NCBI GenBank assembly: GCA_021732945.1
Contig: JAKFWB010000341.1
Coordinates: forward strand, 1 to 5,660
Length of the DNA: 5,660 bases
DNA from: Porphyrobacter sp.
Lineage (GTDB): Bacteria > Pseudomonadota > Alphaproteobacteria > Sphingomonadales > Sphingomonadaceae
Direction: 5' to 3'
Position 1 is the first letter of the stretch; the number at the start of each line of letters is the position of its first letter. Positions 5,019 to 5,660 of the stretch are shown one piece after another. Made by a program: the position numbers and the translations under genes. The notes under the pieces are model-generated. The model was not told the origin of the DNA, did not search any database, and saw only the letters and a program-made list of their open reading frames with translations.

Positions 5019-5660
5019 ATGCCCTCAGTCATCTTCCCCGGCCCCGAAGGCCGTCTCGAAGGCCGTTTCTCGCCCCCGCCGCGCCCGCGTGCGCCGGTGG
5101 CGATGATTCTCCACCCGCACCCGGAAGGCGGCGGGACGATGAATGACCGGATCGTGCAGCGATTGTACAAGACCTTTGCGGATCGCGGGTTTGCGACCTT
5201 GCGGTTCAACTTTCGCGGCGTGGGCCGGTCGCAAGGCTCGTTCGACAGCGGCATCGGCGAACTGTCCGATGCGGCGAGCGCATTGGATTGGGTGCAGTCG
5301 ATCCACCCCGAAGCGCAGAGCACATGGATCGCGGGCTACAGCTTTGGCGCACTGATCGGGATGCAATTGCTGATGCGCCGCCCCGAAGTGAGCGGCTTTA
5401 TCTCGGTTGCCCCGCCCGCCAACATGTATGACTTCAGCTTCCTCGCCCCCTGCCCCGCTTCAGGCATCTTCGTGCAGGGCGCGGCTGACACGGTGGTGCA
5501 GCCGATTGCGGTGCAGAAGCTGGTCGACAAGCTGCGCACGCAAAAGCACATCACCATCCACCACGAGGAAATCCCGCGCGCCAATCACTTCTTCGAGAAC
5601 GAGCTTGAAGAGCTGATGGGCTCGGTCAACAATTATCTGGATTTCCGCCTGAGCCCGGAT
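5019..5660 (+). CDS. Alpha/beta hydrolase (COG2945-like), nearly complete, cut by the window edge
   Basis: The frame is open from ATG 5019 to the right edge, exactly 214 codons with no stop, so only the C-terminus is missing; the family is typically about 210-230 residues. It begins MPSVIFPGPEGRLEGRFSPP. The early strand VAMILHPHPEGGGTMND contains the HPHP motif (32-35) typical of this small cytoplasmic hydrolase group, and FNFRGVGRSQG (63-73) follows. The nucleophile elbow is GYSFGA with Ser108. Asp157 (GAADTVVQP) is the likely acid and His190 (ANHFF) the likely catalytic base. There is no signal peptide or membrane segment. The substrate is unknown; esterase or thioesterase activity is the generic expectation. 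It is transcribed away from the cysteine desulfurase from a shared control region of about 100 bp, which hints at co-regulation but does not give a function. Confidence 0.88.
   Translation, partial: MPSVIFPGPEGRLEGRFSPPPRPRAPVAMILHPHPEGGGTMNDRIVQRLYKTFADRGFATLRFNFRGVGRSQGSFDSGIGELSDAASALDWVQSIHPEAQSTWIAGYSFGALIGMQLLMRRPEVSGFISVAPPANMYDFSFLAPCPASGIFVQGAADTVVQPIAVQKLVDKLRTQKHITIHHEEIPRANHFFENELEELMGSVNNYLDFRLSPD

Noticed and set aside
4079..5146. 355-codon plus-strand frame
   Set aside because: Antisense to the desulfurase with its conserved PLP and catalytic motifs, and it runs across the divergent promoter; no recognisable domain.

Overview
The window is GC-rich, densely packed DNA with the look of an alphaproteobacterial chromosome. 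The ParC N-terminus, the DUF4349 lipoprotein and the desulfurase/ferredoxin set are most like those of Sphingomonadales (Erythrobacter/Sphingomonas relatives). This placement is by protein pattern recognition, not by a search.

Layout from left to right. (1) Positions 1-1225, minus strand: the N-terminal 408 codons of parC (topoisomerase IV subunit A), running off the left edge. (2) Positions 1226-1443: an intergenic region with an AT-rich patch holding three copies of a 22-bp-period direct repeat, then a clear ribosome binding site. (3) Positions 1444-2331, plus strand: a DUF4349 lipoprotein with a lipobox, a coiled coil and a C-terminal membrane helix. (4) A minus-strand Fe-S/sulfur cluster read from right to left: a NifS/IscS-type cysteine desulfurase (ends 3872), a REP-like palindromic element (3769-3870), a second group I cysteine desulfurase (3747-2650), and an adrenodoxin-type [2Fe-2S] ferredoxin (2653-2318). 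The ferredoxin overlaps the second desulfurase by 4 nt at its start, and its 3' end overlaps the lipoprotein gene by 14 nt. (5) Positions about 4916-5018: a compact divergent promoter region. (6) Positions 5019-5660, plus strand: an alpha/beta hydrolase running off the right edge.

The most notable non-genic signal is a perfect 24-bp palindrome at 2971-2994. Its 16-bp core, TGTTTCACGTGAAACA, matches the ParB/Spo0J centromere site parS. It lies inside the coding sequence of the second desulfurase and is read in frame as eight codons (QMFHVKHL). This suggests the window belongs to an origin-proximal chromosome segregation region, or to another ParABS replicon.

The two desulfurases probably supply persulfide sulfur for Fe-S cluster or thiolation pathways, and the ferredoxin probably supplies electrons or is itself a product of that chemistry. 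No scaffold (IscU, SufBCD) or Rrf2-type regulator lies within the window. The leftmost and rightmost genes are incomplete only because the window ends there.
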